Positions 1-11,318 of a stretch of DNA of 64,000 nucleotides are shown one piece after another (position 1 is the stretch's first letter; each line of letters starts with the position of its first letter). Source of the DNA: Vandiemenella viatica. Lineage: Eukaryota; Arthropoda; Insecta; Orthoptera; Morabidae. A model generated the notes under the pieces. The model searched no databases and was not told the DNA's origin. It worked only from the letters and a program-made list of their open reading frames with translations. The DNA is taken from contig JARYHS010013630.1 of the NCBI GenBank assembly GCA_031002005.1, forward strand, positions 27,557,112 through 27,621,111. Reading direction: 5' to 3'. Made by a program: the position numbers and the translations under genes.

Positions 1-1171
1 TTTGTATTTGTTTGACAACAATTAATCTTGAACATTGTGAGTAAATTTGTGAAAATGGAGAAAATTGCTCATCGTTATGTGATACAATACTTTCATTTGA
101 AAGGCCTCAGCCCAACCGATATAAAAAACTGAGCTAGATTCTACTCTGGGTGAGTCTTCTCCTTCGTTTACAACAGTAAATATTGGGTGGCAGAGTTTAA
201 ACGAGGCCGTATGAGCTGCCAAGATGAACATCGCTGTGGTTGACCAAATAAGGTGACGACTCCAGAAATGGTGAAGAAAATCCACAAACGGTACTGGATG
301 ATCGTTGACTGAAAGTGCGTGAGCTAGCAGACATAGTAAGCATTTCAAAAAGTGCGGTACATCGCATATTAACTGAAAATTTGGACATGAGAAAGTTATG
401 TGCAAGATGGGTGCCGTGTTTGCTCACACTCGAGCAAAAACAGTGTCGTGAAGATGTTTCAATTAAGTGTTTAGTGATGTTTCACCGCAACAAAGCTGAA
501 TTTTTGCACCGTTTCATAACCATGGATGAAACATGGGTCCATCACTTCACCCCAGAGACAAAAGAAGAATCAAAACAATGGACTGAAAAGGGAGAACCTG
601 CTCCAAAGAAGGCCAAGACCGTTCCATCTGCAGGCAAGGTCATGGCGTCTGTTTTTTGGGATGCGCATGGGATAATTTTCATTGCCTATCTAGAAAAAGG
701 AAAAACAATCAACGGCGATTATTATTCGAAGTTATTGCAACGTTTGAGTGAAGAAATCAAGATAAAACGACCACATTTGGCTAAGAAGAAAGTGTTGTTT
801 CATCACGACAATGCTCCAGCTCACAGATCCGTTATTGCAATGGCCAAAATTAATGAATTAAAGTTCGAATTGCTACCTCATGCATCCTATTCACCAGATT
901 TAGCTCCCTCGGATACTTCCTGTTCCCGAACTTAAAAAAATGGCTCAGTGGTCAAAGATTTTCGACCAATGTAGCAGTGATGTCGGCAGTTAATGGCTAT
1001 TTCGAGGAGCAAGACAGTTCTTTTTATAAAAGTGGTATCGAAGCTATTGAAAATCGCTGGAATAAATGTATAGAGCTGAAAGGAGACTACGTTGAAAAAT
1101 AAATACAGGTTTTTTCCAAAAATTTTGTTTTTTTCATTGCTAGGTCGGGTACTTCTGGGACCACCCTCGTA
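1..1171 (+). mobile_element. mariner (DD34D) DNA transposon, 5' end outside the window
   Basis: A mariner-family element. The 3' end carries a terminal inverted repeat at about 1140-1169 (reverse complement begins CGAGGGTGGTCCCAGAAGTA) followed by TA at 1170-1171, the target dinucleotide of the family. The transposase begins only 54 bases into the window, so the 5' terminal repeat lies upstream and cannot be seen. The copy is inactive because its transposase is broken. Confidence 0.9.
55..1102 (+). pseudogene. mariner transposase, broken
   Basis: Cut-and-paste transposase that would bind the terminal repeats and integrate at TA. ATG at 55 starts MEKIAHRYVIQYF, then an early in-frame stop at about 130 and further lesions break the N-terminal helix-turn-helix half. 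The catalytic half is open from about 315: first Asp in DETWVHHF, second in HHDNAPAHRS, third in SPDLAPSD, with 34 residues between the last two (DD34D). One base is missing right after the third Asp (near 917); the next frame resumes with FLFPNLKKWLSG and runs to TAA at 1100-1102. All three catalytic residues survive, so the loss is by stop and frameshift. Confidence 0.9.
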
Positions 1172-1589
1172 TGTTAAATAAATGGATTTTATAGACAGAA
1201 ATTAAGATTGTAATTTTTTGCAGTTTATTTCATTCAGTTTGCTCTGCCTAAAATCCTCCAATACCAACAACCTTTGATCGTGTTTGTAATAATTTTGAAT
1301 TAGGTTTGATCCGAAGATTTGCAGGTTCAATTCTATTCAAGATCTAATCAATTTTCTCTCCACTAATATCATGTTTTGAAACTTCTCATTATGCAACTAT
1401 TATTATTATTTTAAAACTCAATCTGCTGCTAAATTAATCTTGTCTTGTTTGTTCGACTTTTCTACCAACAATTCCCTCACAACTCACTTTATATTTATTC
1501 AACCTGCTATTATTTTCCCTTTTTCTCTTAAGCTTTTAATCTGCTAATATTATGAACTGCTATGTTACAGAGGACATAGCTTATAATAC
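1172..1589. other. AT-rich spacer
   Basis: No coding or repeat signal recognised between the mariner end and the SINE fragment. Confidence 0.5.
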
Positions 1590-1760
1590 CCATCCGTCCA
1601 TCCAGATATGGGATTTACATGATTTCCTCCAATCACTACAGGCGAATGCAAGCATGGATCCTCCAAAAATGCCATGGCCGAATTCCTTAGCATTCTTTGC
1701 CCCCAGTCCTTTTCCCACTTCTAATGACGTTGATGAGGTATTAAGCCATAAAAAAGTAAT
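1590..1760 (+). repeat. SINE body fragment
   Basis: Contains the body of a dispersed SINE seen several times here: TTTCCTCCAATCACT, CAGGCGAATGCAAGCATGG, GCCATGGCCGAATTCCTT and a tail with TCTAATGACGTTGATGAGG. The tRNA-like head is missing. The small open frame across it is a by-product. Best intact relative in the window: 18104-18320. Confidence 0.7.
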
Positions 1761-1879
1761 TATAGGGGTAGAGTCTAAATTAAAAGATGAAGTGCTAAAC
1801 ATTGAAGTTTTCCTGATGGTTACAGAGAAAGAGGAGCAGTTGGTTGAGGGGTATTCATACTGATTAGCAAAGAGTTACT

Positions 1880-4780
1880 CAGGGAAGATTTCTGGGGTAG
1901 TTAAAAAGAAAAAGAAAAAAAAGGGTGTTAGATGCTGACTGCAGTGGAAGAATGATGAAGATGAGGATCTTGTGGAGAAACTAAATTTATACTCAGAGTT
2001 CAGAAGTGAGTATAGAACTGTCATTATTGGTAGTGATTTAAACTTGTGAGGTGTCAACTGGGAGGGAAATAAGATTAATAACACAAGGTAACAGAGATAC
2101 CTTAGTAAGGCTTACACAAGTATAAAGACGAAATATACTGGATATTTTCCTAATACAGTCTGATGATAACATGAGAGGTCCCAAGTAAATGAAGGAATAA
2201 ATAATCATAAAGCAGTTCTGATGGATATTAGAGAATTCAGTAAACCATTGGCTGAATAGAAAACTGAGGAAAAGAGTAGGTGTGGTAACAATTATGTATA
2301 AGTATGGAGAAAAAGTTGCTGAGAATTAGTAAAAGGCAGAGATTTTAATTAACAGGCTTAGTGAGACCATTAGGGACTATGATTCCGGAATGGGAAGGTG
2401 TAAATTGGAGAATAAGCTTATTCACACGATAAAATGAACAGACTAAAAATTTGAAATTCATTGTGAGGATATCATGAAGAAATTAAGAAACCTAAAAAAG
2501 CATAGAGGGGCTGTTTAGATATTAATATGGATGTCTTAAAGACAGCAGGATGTGATCTTCTACCTTACCTTGAATATTTATTTAAAATGAGTCTTGATAC
2601 TTGCACATAACAGAGGACTGAAAAGTGCAATAGAGGAGTGGACAAATAGAGTTGAAAATTACAGGCCAATCAGTTTCACAACAGTGGTAGGTAAATTAAT
2701 GGTGAGATTTATATGCAACCACATCAGAAAGGCCTGTGAGGAACGTAAGTGGTTCTCCATTTAATGATATAGCTTTCGCATGGATATTCATGCAGATCTC
2801 AGCAGGCTAGATGCGAGATATGAAATATGCAAGGAGCCCAAATCGATAGTATTGCACTGGATCTTTCAAAGGCTTTTGATAGAGTGAAAAAAATGTTTCA
2901 AAATAAGGTAAAGCTAATGAAAAGGATGCAAAAGTGATTTGCTGTGTAGAATTAATCAAAAAAGTTATTGTAAGAAATGCAGTATGAAAAGAAGTGTAAG
3001 TGAAAATGGAAGTGTCACGTGTAGCGTATTGGGACCATTGCTATTCATTAGTTTAATGAATGATTGTGTTGATGGTATACTGTCACAAGTTAGTTTGTTT
3101 GCAGATGACATAATATCCTTCAGTAAAATGCATTGTGCCTGGAGACTGGACACACCTTAATGGCTTGGTAACTTTCAGCGAGTCTCAATAATGCATTACA
3201 CTGACTGGCCCCACAGTGCTGCTTGGCTAGCCAGGAAATTTCTAATTAATAACCCCATTAACTTTAATTGCACTTATATTGTAAAATGGAGTGTAAAATT
3301 TCAAATAAATAATCGAATTTGATTTTATTTGCACTTACATTGTTAAAAAAAGGTGTAATTATGATGTAAACCACAATGCAGTCGTGTGTTGTGTAGCAGA
3401 GATAATTATTACTATAATGCAAGGCAGAGATATAAAAAATAATAATGTGATGTTTATTTAAATTACATGTTGCATTTTTTATTTGCAATGACTAGATGCG
3501 GAAATTTGTATAATGAGAAGATCATCTGATGTTTATGCCGTATTCTCTGTGGCAGATACTGAAACCATATGACAATATAACCTAAGGATTTTTTAAAAAA
3601 ATTTTTACGTTAGATAACAAACAGGGAAATTTATTAAAAATCAGAACGTTTACATGAAACATTGGTAATTATGAAATATATCGGTTAAATAAATAGTAAT
3701 TATTCGTCTGTCAAATCATACATTATTTAGAACGTTTTTGTGATAGAAATTCCTATCATTCAAAATAAAATGCAGTTATTAAAAAATGTCCTAACCAGAT
3801 ACTTCTAGACTCTAATAAGACATATTTTACTCACATCATAAAACATATTAATAAAAGGTAATGATTTTATTCATGTTTCCTTAGAAACGTTTATAGAATT
3901 AAATGCTACAACCATGATAGGTGATACCCATCATTTTTAACCAACATTAAAACTATATTTATATAATAGAGTCAAACCAGTAGAAGATTGAACAGCTGCA
4001 GAGTGAGCTGGACGGGGAATCTACCTGGGTAGGTCAACATAGGATGAAGATAAATGCAATTAATATTCAGCTTCTTAGGAATACAGATAAAAAAGTAAAG
4101 GATGATTAAGGTTATAAAGTGGGGAAGAATTCTTGTTGAAGACTTAAATGTAAATACAGTATAACTCCAACTATCCAAACTCCGACTATATGAATTGCTG
4201 AATATCCGAATCGCTTTTTTAATTACCGAACAATACATTAAACAGGTAGTAAGAAATGGTTTCAAAATCCTTTACTTGTTGAAAAGGGTGATGAGGGGAT
4301 GTACCAGAGATGTAAAAGAATTGGGTTACAAAACTTTGGTTAGGCCATTGTTTGAATCAGGTATTGTAGATGTGACCCACATTTTGAGTTGGAGGGGGTG
4401 CAAAGAAGTGCTGCTAGATTTGTCTCTGGAAATTACAGCAAAACACAATTAATAATTTATTTGATAAAGATGCTGAGATGGGATTCATTGGAAGATAGGC
4501 GGAGGGTGAAGAGAGTCATACGAGTGTACAAGCGTATATTGGTGATGAGAAGTGGAAAACATATTTGTGGAAGAAATAGTAGAGGAGCATATAGTAGGGA
4601 AAAGAGACTAAGACCACAAACTGGCACTTGATTTCAGGCATAAGGGTGTGGGAAGATTTCTTTCATAGATATGGGGGTCAGGCACTGGAATAAATTAACA
4701 AGAGAAATAAATAATATACCAAAAACACTAAAAGAATTTAAAGCTGAAATTAGTAGAAGGCAAAAGTAAGTGGGAAAAGG
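1880..4780 (+). mobile_element. Degenerate non-LTR retrotransposon (LINE family A), interrupted
   Basis: Relic in pieces on the plus strand. About 2010-2060 reads like an AP-endonuclease strand (VIIGSDLNL). About 2650-2740 has an RT motif (NYRPISFTT). About 2860-2890 resembles the DLSKAFDRV palm motif. 2985-3130 has VLGPLLF...SLFADDI, the RT active-site region with the two Asp. After about 1.1 kb of unrelated DNA the C-terminal domain resumes at 4240-4650 (GFKILYLLKRVMRGC, TLVRPLFESG), then VRHWNKLTREINNIPKTLK near 4675. Many stops. The same family recurs on the minus strand at 14780-15540, 39990-40340, 41265-42050 and 42870-45720. Confidence 0.75.
3165..4239. other. Non-coding DNA splitting the LINE, with a pogo/Tigger-like terminus
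   Basis: AT-rich insertion between RT core and C-terminal domain. At 4155-4215 CAGTATAACTCCAACTATCC followed by several tatccgaa-type motifs resembles the terminal repeat of pogo/Tigger elements. No transposase or second end was found. Confidence 0.3.
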
Positions 4781-4834
4781 AAAGGGGGAAAATTGCCACT
4801 GGAGCAAGCACTCCATCGCAATTAACATAAATAA

Positions 4835-5546
4835 TAATCTGAAACGTAGTATAGTGACAACTCAACCTATCCTTAGCCTAGTATTACCCATACTGGACAT
4901 TTCAGGTATTTTAATAAACCTAGTGCCACATAGTATCTTTAAAAGCTCTAATTTCCTTGTCTGCTCTATTAGGATTTTTACTTTTATCTGTATACAAATA
5001 CTCTTGCACAGGCAGTTACCTCGTAATGTATAGACTACGCATATGACATGAAAATCCTACTAAATGCTATGCAGAACAATGGCTTATACCAATTAACACC
5101 ACAAAATGTTCCATACTACATACACATTGGTAAGAAATTGACCCACAACTGTGGTGTACACTCAGGGGTCAGATAATTATGTAGATGGAATCATAAAATG
5201 GGCTTTATATTGAGAAAAATAATAGGCTCCAGTGGTATGAACATGCTGAATAAATAACAAATAGCCAATGTAGCCAAAAACCAACTTTTGGAAGGTTTTT
5301 TTTTTTTTTTAACAAAAACTGAATTTGACAACAAAGAAGAGAAAGCAGAGATGCACTTGAAATCTACAAGATCCTCAGTGGATATTATGATGTAGCTAAC
5401 TTCAAGACAGTCCTACAATCTGGAAACATCTGCATGAGAGGGCATAATACTAAAATTGGGAAATAACAATGCCAATGTGATGACAGATCATATTTACTAA
5501 GAAAATAAGTATTGTCTGGAATGAATTACTACAATTCACACTAAAT
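4835..5546 (+). other. AT-rich stretch with a possible LINE RT scrap
   Basis: Mostly featureless. At about 5085-5160 the plus strand reads PINTTKCSILH and HIGKKLTHN, resembling the thumb region of LINE reverse transcriptases. A T13 run lies near 5297. Below annotation quality on its own. Confidence 0.25.
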
Positions 5547-5611
5547 TCTAAAATATAAAAGAATATAGGAACAATGAAAGGAAAGAAATGCTGCAAGGCA
5601 ATATTTACATC

Positions 5612-5890
5612 GAAAAGAAAGGGAAAATACACCCATCACCTCAAAAGTTTAAGGGAGGAGGGCAGCAGCAACACAAAACAACACACAAACAAAGAAAAAG
5701 CAATCTTTCGGGTGAAAAACCCTTTTTCAAGTTAACAGAGGGAGGTGGCTAGGCTTGCACAAGACTTGTGTTCGATGCAGCCACTCACAGAAACGCAATA
5801 GACCATCGGAGGTGGTGGGTGGAGCAACGATAATATAACCGCGAGTATAAGAAAGATTAATACGATTAAAAAAAAAATAATAGTAATAAT
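5612..5890 (-). repeat. PLE left pLTR, inverted
   Basis: Reverse complement of 10235-10517 at about 90% identity by eye, including the GCAGCAGCAACACAAAACAA block, the stem-loop around 5707-5730 and the end near 5890. It holds a degenerate hammerhead-like motif (minus strand, about 5700-5735). Confidence 0.85.
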
Positions 5891-6639
5891 TGTGTTACTT
5901 GTATCATCTTTTCTCTTTGTGTACTTGTATTTGCGTTTTTCTTTAATGTACATTTTTCCACAACATTCACATGCCTTTTAAACGTATGCGTTTTTCCGTT
6001 GTATTAGTAACTTTTTGTATCACATTAACTGCTTTTGCTCACGTGTAAAAAAATTTCGCGTTTTTTTTTCGTAATATTTATTTTCTTCCCGCTCTTACGG
6101 TTACCGCGTGTGTTTCAATTCTTATTCCGTTTCATTTCCCGGGTATTGTTGCCGGTTGGGCTACTAAACAATACACATATATATATTTTCTATCCTTATT
6201 CTGTGCTTTTCCCGGATTAGTATCAATACTGCCGGCGCCGTTCTAACTAACCTCACTTTTTTTTTTTCGGCATTTCAGTAAACACTTTTTTCACCGTTTT
6301 CACTATCTGCCTGCTCAGTTTATTGTCGGTGTAGTGACCAAGCACTTACATTTCTTATTGTTTACTGGTTTTATAATTTTTCTTATAATATTTTTTTTTT
6401 TTTTTTTTTTTTTTTTTCCCGCTGCGATTTTTGGCACCGCTTAAATAATAAAATTGATTTTTCTGTTGTGCCTGTGGCCGCTTAAATTGAAATTTCCAAA
6501 TATTTCCCCCCCCCCATTTTTATATTTATTTTATTTATTTATTTCACCCTCTTCATTGTGGCTCTCTGACCTACTGACCATTATCTTCCTAACTGGTGGT
6601 GTGCTGTTGTTCTTTCCATAAACTTCTCTAAAATCATGT
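5891..6639 (+). other. PLE 5' non-coding region
   Basis: T-rich DNA between the left pLTR and the start of the RT gene, with a T run at 6390-6418. The small open frames here show no domain. Confidence 0.4.
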
Positions 6640-9425
6640 CTCCAATTTACCATTACTTGAAACAATTCCGTTTTCATGCCATCCACCTCACTAGACTCCA
6701 CTCCCATATACTTTTCCTTCAATCATGCCTCTCTTTCAACATACCCCCCAATGGCCTGACAATAAAACTACCAGTCTCCGGTTGCCACCCACAACTCCAC
6801 CCAAACTCTCCATGCTTTTCGTTTCACACAATCGCTTACTCTCACCCATATTGTTCTCCAGCAATATCTACTAAAAGCCCAGCAACATTCAATTCAACTT
6901 TCGTCTTTCCACAAGATTCTTGTCTAATGCATCCCTCCCCAACTCAAAATCTTAAACAAATTCTCACAGAGTGCAGACAGTTGCAAACAGAAGTGTGCAC
7001 AAAAACATCTGCTAAAGCTTCAAATCTATTGAAAAGCTACCTTGTTTTAGGCCTGTCTCTTCCTTACCAAACACTCCTTCACATAGGCAGCACTCACCAC
7101 CTCCTCCCCTGGTTGCCAAAGTCCCATGTCTTGCCCACATTTTTAATATGCCACACCCACCTCCATTACCACCCATCCCTCGTGCCACTGCCCGACCTGT
7201 AGACACACCACAACGGTCAGTGGTCAACCTCTCGTCCACGTCCTTGTCTGAACCACACCTCTCTTATCCTCTCCAAGGGACTTTCCTTCTCGCCTATTCC
7301 TAAGTTCGACCATGCTGCTCTGGGTCCGGGACTCGCTTGCTTTCTGCCGCACCACTCCGCTGGCGGTATCACTTTGGCTACCACAACGGAGAGTGACAGC
7401 CGCCGAGGTGAGATTGAGTCCAGCTTAGGGCAGTTCAAACCACCATCCCAACTTGACCCTCCTCCACTTCCCCAAAATCATCCCCTCCTCATGTTCCAAG
7501 ACTTCCTCACATCGACCTTATCCTCAAAATCTTTCCTCAATTCTATTCCCAACTCCAATAACCTCAACCCTACTGAAATCCGGGCCATGAGAGAACTGTC
7601 CAATAACAAAAATATCATTATCCTCCCAGCAGACAAGGCTCCACCACCGTGGTCATGGACCGCAGTGACTACGATGCGGAGGCCCTTAAACAGCTCTCTG
7701 ATACCAATACCTATCGTCCACATGCCACAGATCCCACCTCTTCCATCTGCCTCGAATTCGCTCCTTCCTGGACCTCCTAGGCCCCTTACAAGGTCTTTCT
7801 TCACAATCCTTATCCCTTCTCACCCCTCAAAATCCCCGCACACCTACTTTGTACCTTCTCCCCAAGATACACAAGGCTGGCAATCCGGGACGACCTATAG
7901 TTGCAGCCTATGGTTCCCCCACTGAACGAATTTCAGCCTTGGTGGATCAACACCTCCAACCTTTTGTGCAGAACCTTCCATCTTACATCAAAGACACACC
8001 ACATTTTTTGGAACGTCTGTCAAAAGTCCCCAGTCCTCTACCACCAGACTCCCTCCTAGTTTCAATTGACGTTACCTCCTTGTACACCAATATTCCCCAC
8101 CTTGAAGGCCTCAGTTCCATTCAGCACTTCTTGGATATGCGCCCTCCAAACAGTCTTCCCAGAACATCCTTTCTCATATCCCTTGCCAACTTTATCCTCT
8201 CCAAAAACTATTTCTCCTTCAACTCCCAGATTTACCACCAGATACGCGGCACTGCCATGGGTACCCGCATGGCCCCGTCCTATGCTAACCTGTTCCTGGG
8301 CCGTCTGGAAAATATTTTTCTGAAGAATTCCCCCCTCAGTCCCCTCGTGTGGTTCAGATACATAGATGATATATTTATGATCTGGACCCACGGGGAGGAC
8401 CACCTCCTAGACTTCCTCAACTCACTAAATGATAATCACTCCATCAATTTCACATGGTCATATTCCCACACCTGTATCACCTTCCTTGACGTAGATATCA
8501 CCCTACGACAGGGGACCCTCCATACCTCAGTACACATTAAACCGACCAATTTACAACAATACCTACACTTTGACAGTTGTCACCCCTTCCACATTAAACG
8601 TTCCCTCCCATACAGCCTTGCAATCCGTGGCAGACGCATCTGTTCTGATCATGAATCAATCTCCAGTTACTCCAAAAAACTATCCCAAGCCCTTGTTTCC
8701 CGCCAATACCCCCATGATCTGGTGGAAAAACAAATTTCCCATGCCATCACCCACAACCCTCGTTCTGCACCTCCTAAAGCTGACCGTGGTCCAACACTTG
8801 TCACCCAGTTCTTTCCTGGCCTGGAATCTGTCAACCAGATACTCCACCGTGGGCATGATTTCTTACGTTCCTTCCCTGAAATGCGTCTCCTCCTTCCCAA
8901 AATCCTACCACTGCTCCCCGCACTTGCTTCAGCAGACCGCCCAATCTGTACAACATCTTGGTCCACAAGTATTTACCTGCCGACTCCTCTAGACCTCCAC
9001 AGGGATCTTTCCCGTGTAACAGACCCCGCTGTAAAACTTGCAGCATGCACCCTGCCACCACTACTTACTCTAATCCTGTCACAGGCGAATCTTTCCCTAT
9101 AATTGGACATGCCACATGTGCTACCACTCACCTTATTTACCAACTCACCTGCATCCACTGCACTGCCTCTTACATTGGTCTCACCACTCGACAACTTTCC
9201 TACAGAATGAATGGCCACAGGCAAACAGTTTATACTTCCAACCCAGACCATCCCGTGGCAATTCATGCGAACTTCCATAATTCAAACAACCTCAACACCT
9301 GTTTCACAGTCAGAGCTATTAGAGTTTTTCCAAATACCACCACCCCTTCAGAACTCCGCAGATGGGAACTAGCCTATCAACATATCCTTGACACCAGACA
9401 CACCCCTGGCCTAAACCTACGTTAA
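6640..9425 (+). pseudogene. PLE reverse transcriptase with C-terminal GIY-YIG endonuclease, frameshifted
   Basis: Single PLE protein spread over several frames. N-terminal region 6640-7200 (SFNIPPNGLTIKLP), then LSEPHLS/LSKGLSFSPIP (7245-7300), then LPADKG and TTVVMDRSDYDAEALKQLSD across a frameshift at about 7637. RT core 7849-8560: YLLPKIHKAGNPGRP, VSIDVTSLYTNIPH, RGTAMGTRMAPSYANLF, and the catalytic YIDD at about 8364-8375. A further shift near 8945 leads into NLYNILVHKYLPAD, a Cys-rich linker (NRPRCKTC) and the GIY-YIG domain (IYQLTC, TASYIGLT, RMNGHR; 9120-9400). TAA at 9423-9425. PLE RTs are the closest relatives of telomerase RT; GIY-YIG nicks target DNA. Active-site residues are kept, frames are not. 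Confidence 0.9.
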
Positions 9426-9639
9426 ACCTGTCACTTGCTATTTCTCATTCATTTTACAGTTTTTTTTTTTTCAATATATATATATATATATATATTTTCC
9501 TCTTTATTTATTTATTTTATTATTTTTTTGTATATATATATATATTTTTAAATTATTCTATCCCCCTTTATTTTCAATTATAACTTTTTGAACTAAGCTA
9601 CACAGACATTATATTCATTTGTTTCACTTTTATCGCTGG
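9426..9639 (+). other. PLE 3' non-coding region with AT microsatellites
   Basis: T-rich DNA with (AT)n runs at about 9474-9495 and 9530-9545. Confidence 0.5.
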
Positions 9640-9925
9640 TCAAGCCTATTCCCTACCCCCCCCCTCCCCCCCCCCGCAATTCTTCCACTACCACGCGTTT
9701 TCCGCCTGTGCTTCATTCATGTGGCAGGCTCGGATGTGACCACATCTTTCCCCCTGCCATATGTCTCGCCTCCTACATGAGGAAGACTAAAAAGTCGAAA
9801 TATTGTGTAATTCTTTTGTTTTTGTGTTTTTACGTGTCTCGCCCTCCTGCCTTCATCTGTGGTAAGTGACGGGTAACTGTTTATTTTCCCTATCCTATCT
9901 TATTTTCAGTGCCTCGCGGCAGTTT
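9640..9925 (+). repeat. Diverged internal pLTR copy of the PLE
   Basis: Same order of blocks as 10235-10517 but much diverged: a GTGGC...CCAC stem, a hammerhead-like core, a TTTTGTTTTTGTG run, GCCCTCCTGCCTTCA against GCCCTCCTCCCTTCA, then a GT splice-donor-like motif and TTTTCCCT. At 9775-9806 ACATGAGGAAGACTAAAAAG runs into TCGAAAT: a stem-loop (GACT/AGTC) followed by GAAA, as in a decayed hammerhead core. Confidence 0.6.
9862..9909 (+). other. Candidate 48-nt intron in the PLE pLTR
   Basis: Perfect donor GTAAGT at 9862-9867 and pyrimidine-rich acceptor TTATTTTCAG ending at 9909. PLEs are known for keeping short spliceosomal introns. The paralogous pLTR has GTGAGT at the same place but no clear acceptor. 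Confidence 0.4.
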
Positions 9926-9945
9926 CTTTGTTTCCTTTATCCAAA

Positions 9946-10233
9946 AATAAATAAATAAAAATATAATTGAAAATTTTTGAGAAACATATGAAACTATTGT
10001 GCTGGCCAGTGATGAGTGTATAGGGGTGAGCATGGAAGATATTAATGGAATTCCGTTAATATCTTCCATCCTCGTGCTGGCCAGGGAGGGGTGTATAGGG
10101 GTGAGGATGGAAGACATTAACGGAATTCCATTAATATCTTCCATGCTCACCCCTATACACTCATCACTGGCCAGCACAATAGTTTCATATATTTCTCAAA
10201 AACTTTCAATTATATTTTTATTTATTTATTTAT
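9946..10233. repeat. Long near-perfect palindrome (~288 bp)
   Basis: Two ~128-bp arms with about a 28-nt loop (10074-10101). The arms run from the (AAAT)n edge through AAACTATTGTGCTGGCCAGT to GGAAGATATTAATGGAATTC, and back. Inside each arm is a further 34-bp palindrome centred on GGAATTCC. The loop repeats part of the arm (gtgctggccaggg, gtgtatagggg), so the structure is three copies of one ~60-bp unit, two direct and one inverted. It sits exactly between two pLTR copies. Confidence 0.9.
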
Positions 10234-10234
10234 T

Positions 10235-10517
10235 TTTTATTACTATTATTATTTTTTCAACCATTTTAATCTTTCTTATACTCGCGGTTATATTATCATT
10301 GCTCCCCCACCACCTCCGACGGTCTATTGTGTTTCTATGAGTGGCTGCGTCGAACACAAGTCTTGCACAAGTCCGGCCACCTCCCTCTGTTAACTTGAAA
10401 AAGGGTTTTTCACCCGAAAGATTGTTTTTTTCTTTGTTTGTGTGTTGTTTTGTGTTGCTGCTGCCCTCCTCCCTTCAACTTTGGTGAGTGTTGGGTGTAT
10501 TTTCCCTTTCTTTTCCA
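10235..10517 (+). repeat. PLE right pLTR
   Basis: Mirror copy of 5612-5890. At about 10390-10420 the sequence AACTTGAAAAAGGG, loop, CACCCGAAAG forms a GGG/CCC stem followed by GAAA, a hammerhead-like core with changed CUGAUGA bases. Ends where the 15-bp flanking direct repeat starts (10518). Confidence 0.85.
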
Positions 10518-10532
10518 TCTAAAATATAAAAG

Positions 10533-11318
10533 TATGTTTTTTTTTTAAAAAAAACTTGATTATTATAATAATAATAATAATACACAGAGAAAAGATGTAA
10601 CAATAAGTACATGAAAGCAATATTGCATCAACTGCTGCTTTAATTGTCAGATATCTTATAAATTTTGTAACTGTGTTACAAAATTTGTTCTCAGAACCAC
10701 GAGTTAAATTGATTAGTACTGCATATCATTTCAAACTATGTTAATTAAAGCTAGAAAGCAGATTTTTACAGTTTTGAGACAGTATTTTCAATTGCAACAT
10801 TCTCAAGCATTCGCCTGGAGTAACATTTAAAAAATTTATAATAAATCGAAAAAAGCAGTTAGAGACTTTAAGTTTCCACAGTGACCATTTTTAAATATTT
10901 AGATTTGATTAAAGCTGCTTTCTAATCGATAAATTTGAAAACTTCTGAAATATTAATTAGTTAGATTCTGTTTTTGGATTAAGAATTTTATTTCACCTTT
11001 TGATAATAGCAAACATGCTTTGCTTAATAGTAGATGAAAGAGTTTCCCTTTAGGAGTAAAATAAAATTTATTTCAAGTTAATGACAACAAAATTGTGAAA
11101 GTTATTAACAGGTTTTAGTAATCACATCAAAACAATTTTTTTATGATGAAACTATTAAGGTTACAATTTTTTTTTTTTATAAGGATTAAAGTTGACCTTT
11201 TTTTTATAGTATCTAGCAATTCCCAAAATTTCAGAGTGATAGGATTATTTTATTTGTCAAGAACAAAATATTTGATACTAGCTTACAAGCGTGAGATTTA
11301 TCTGATACGTTTTCCAGA
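10533..11318. other. AT-rich spacer
   Basis: Short (ATA)n run at 10563-10581 and several T or A runs. Nothing else recognised. Confidence 0.5.

Larger units (their letters stand above)
5562..10517 (+). mobile_element. Penelope-like element (PLE) with inverted terminal pLTRs
   Basis: A 4.96-kb retroelement flanked by an exact 15-bp direct repeat, TCTAAAATATAAAAG, at 5547-5561 and 10518-10532. Contents: a ~50-bp extension (5562-5611), a pLTR on the minus strand (5612-5890), a broken RT/GIY-YIG gene (6640-9425), a diverged pLTR copy on the plus strand (9640-9925), a long palindrome (9946-10233) and a terminal pLTR on the plus strand (10235-10517). Inverted pLTRs plus a short extension on one side are known PLE architecture. 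The gene has several frameshifts, so this copy is dead. Confidence 0.8.

Noticed and set aside
1552..1863. Plus-strand 103-codon frame
   Set aside because: The first two thirds are translated SINE body; no conserved protein.
7012..9278. Minus-strand open frames of 73-113 codons across the PLE gene
   Set aside because: They are antisense to well-supported RT and GIY-YIG coding and have low-complexity Gly/Arg composition.
9999..10340. Pair of mirrored small frames reading GVSMEDINGIPL
   Set aside because: Both are translations of the palindrome arms; no protein evidence.
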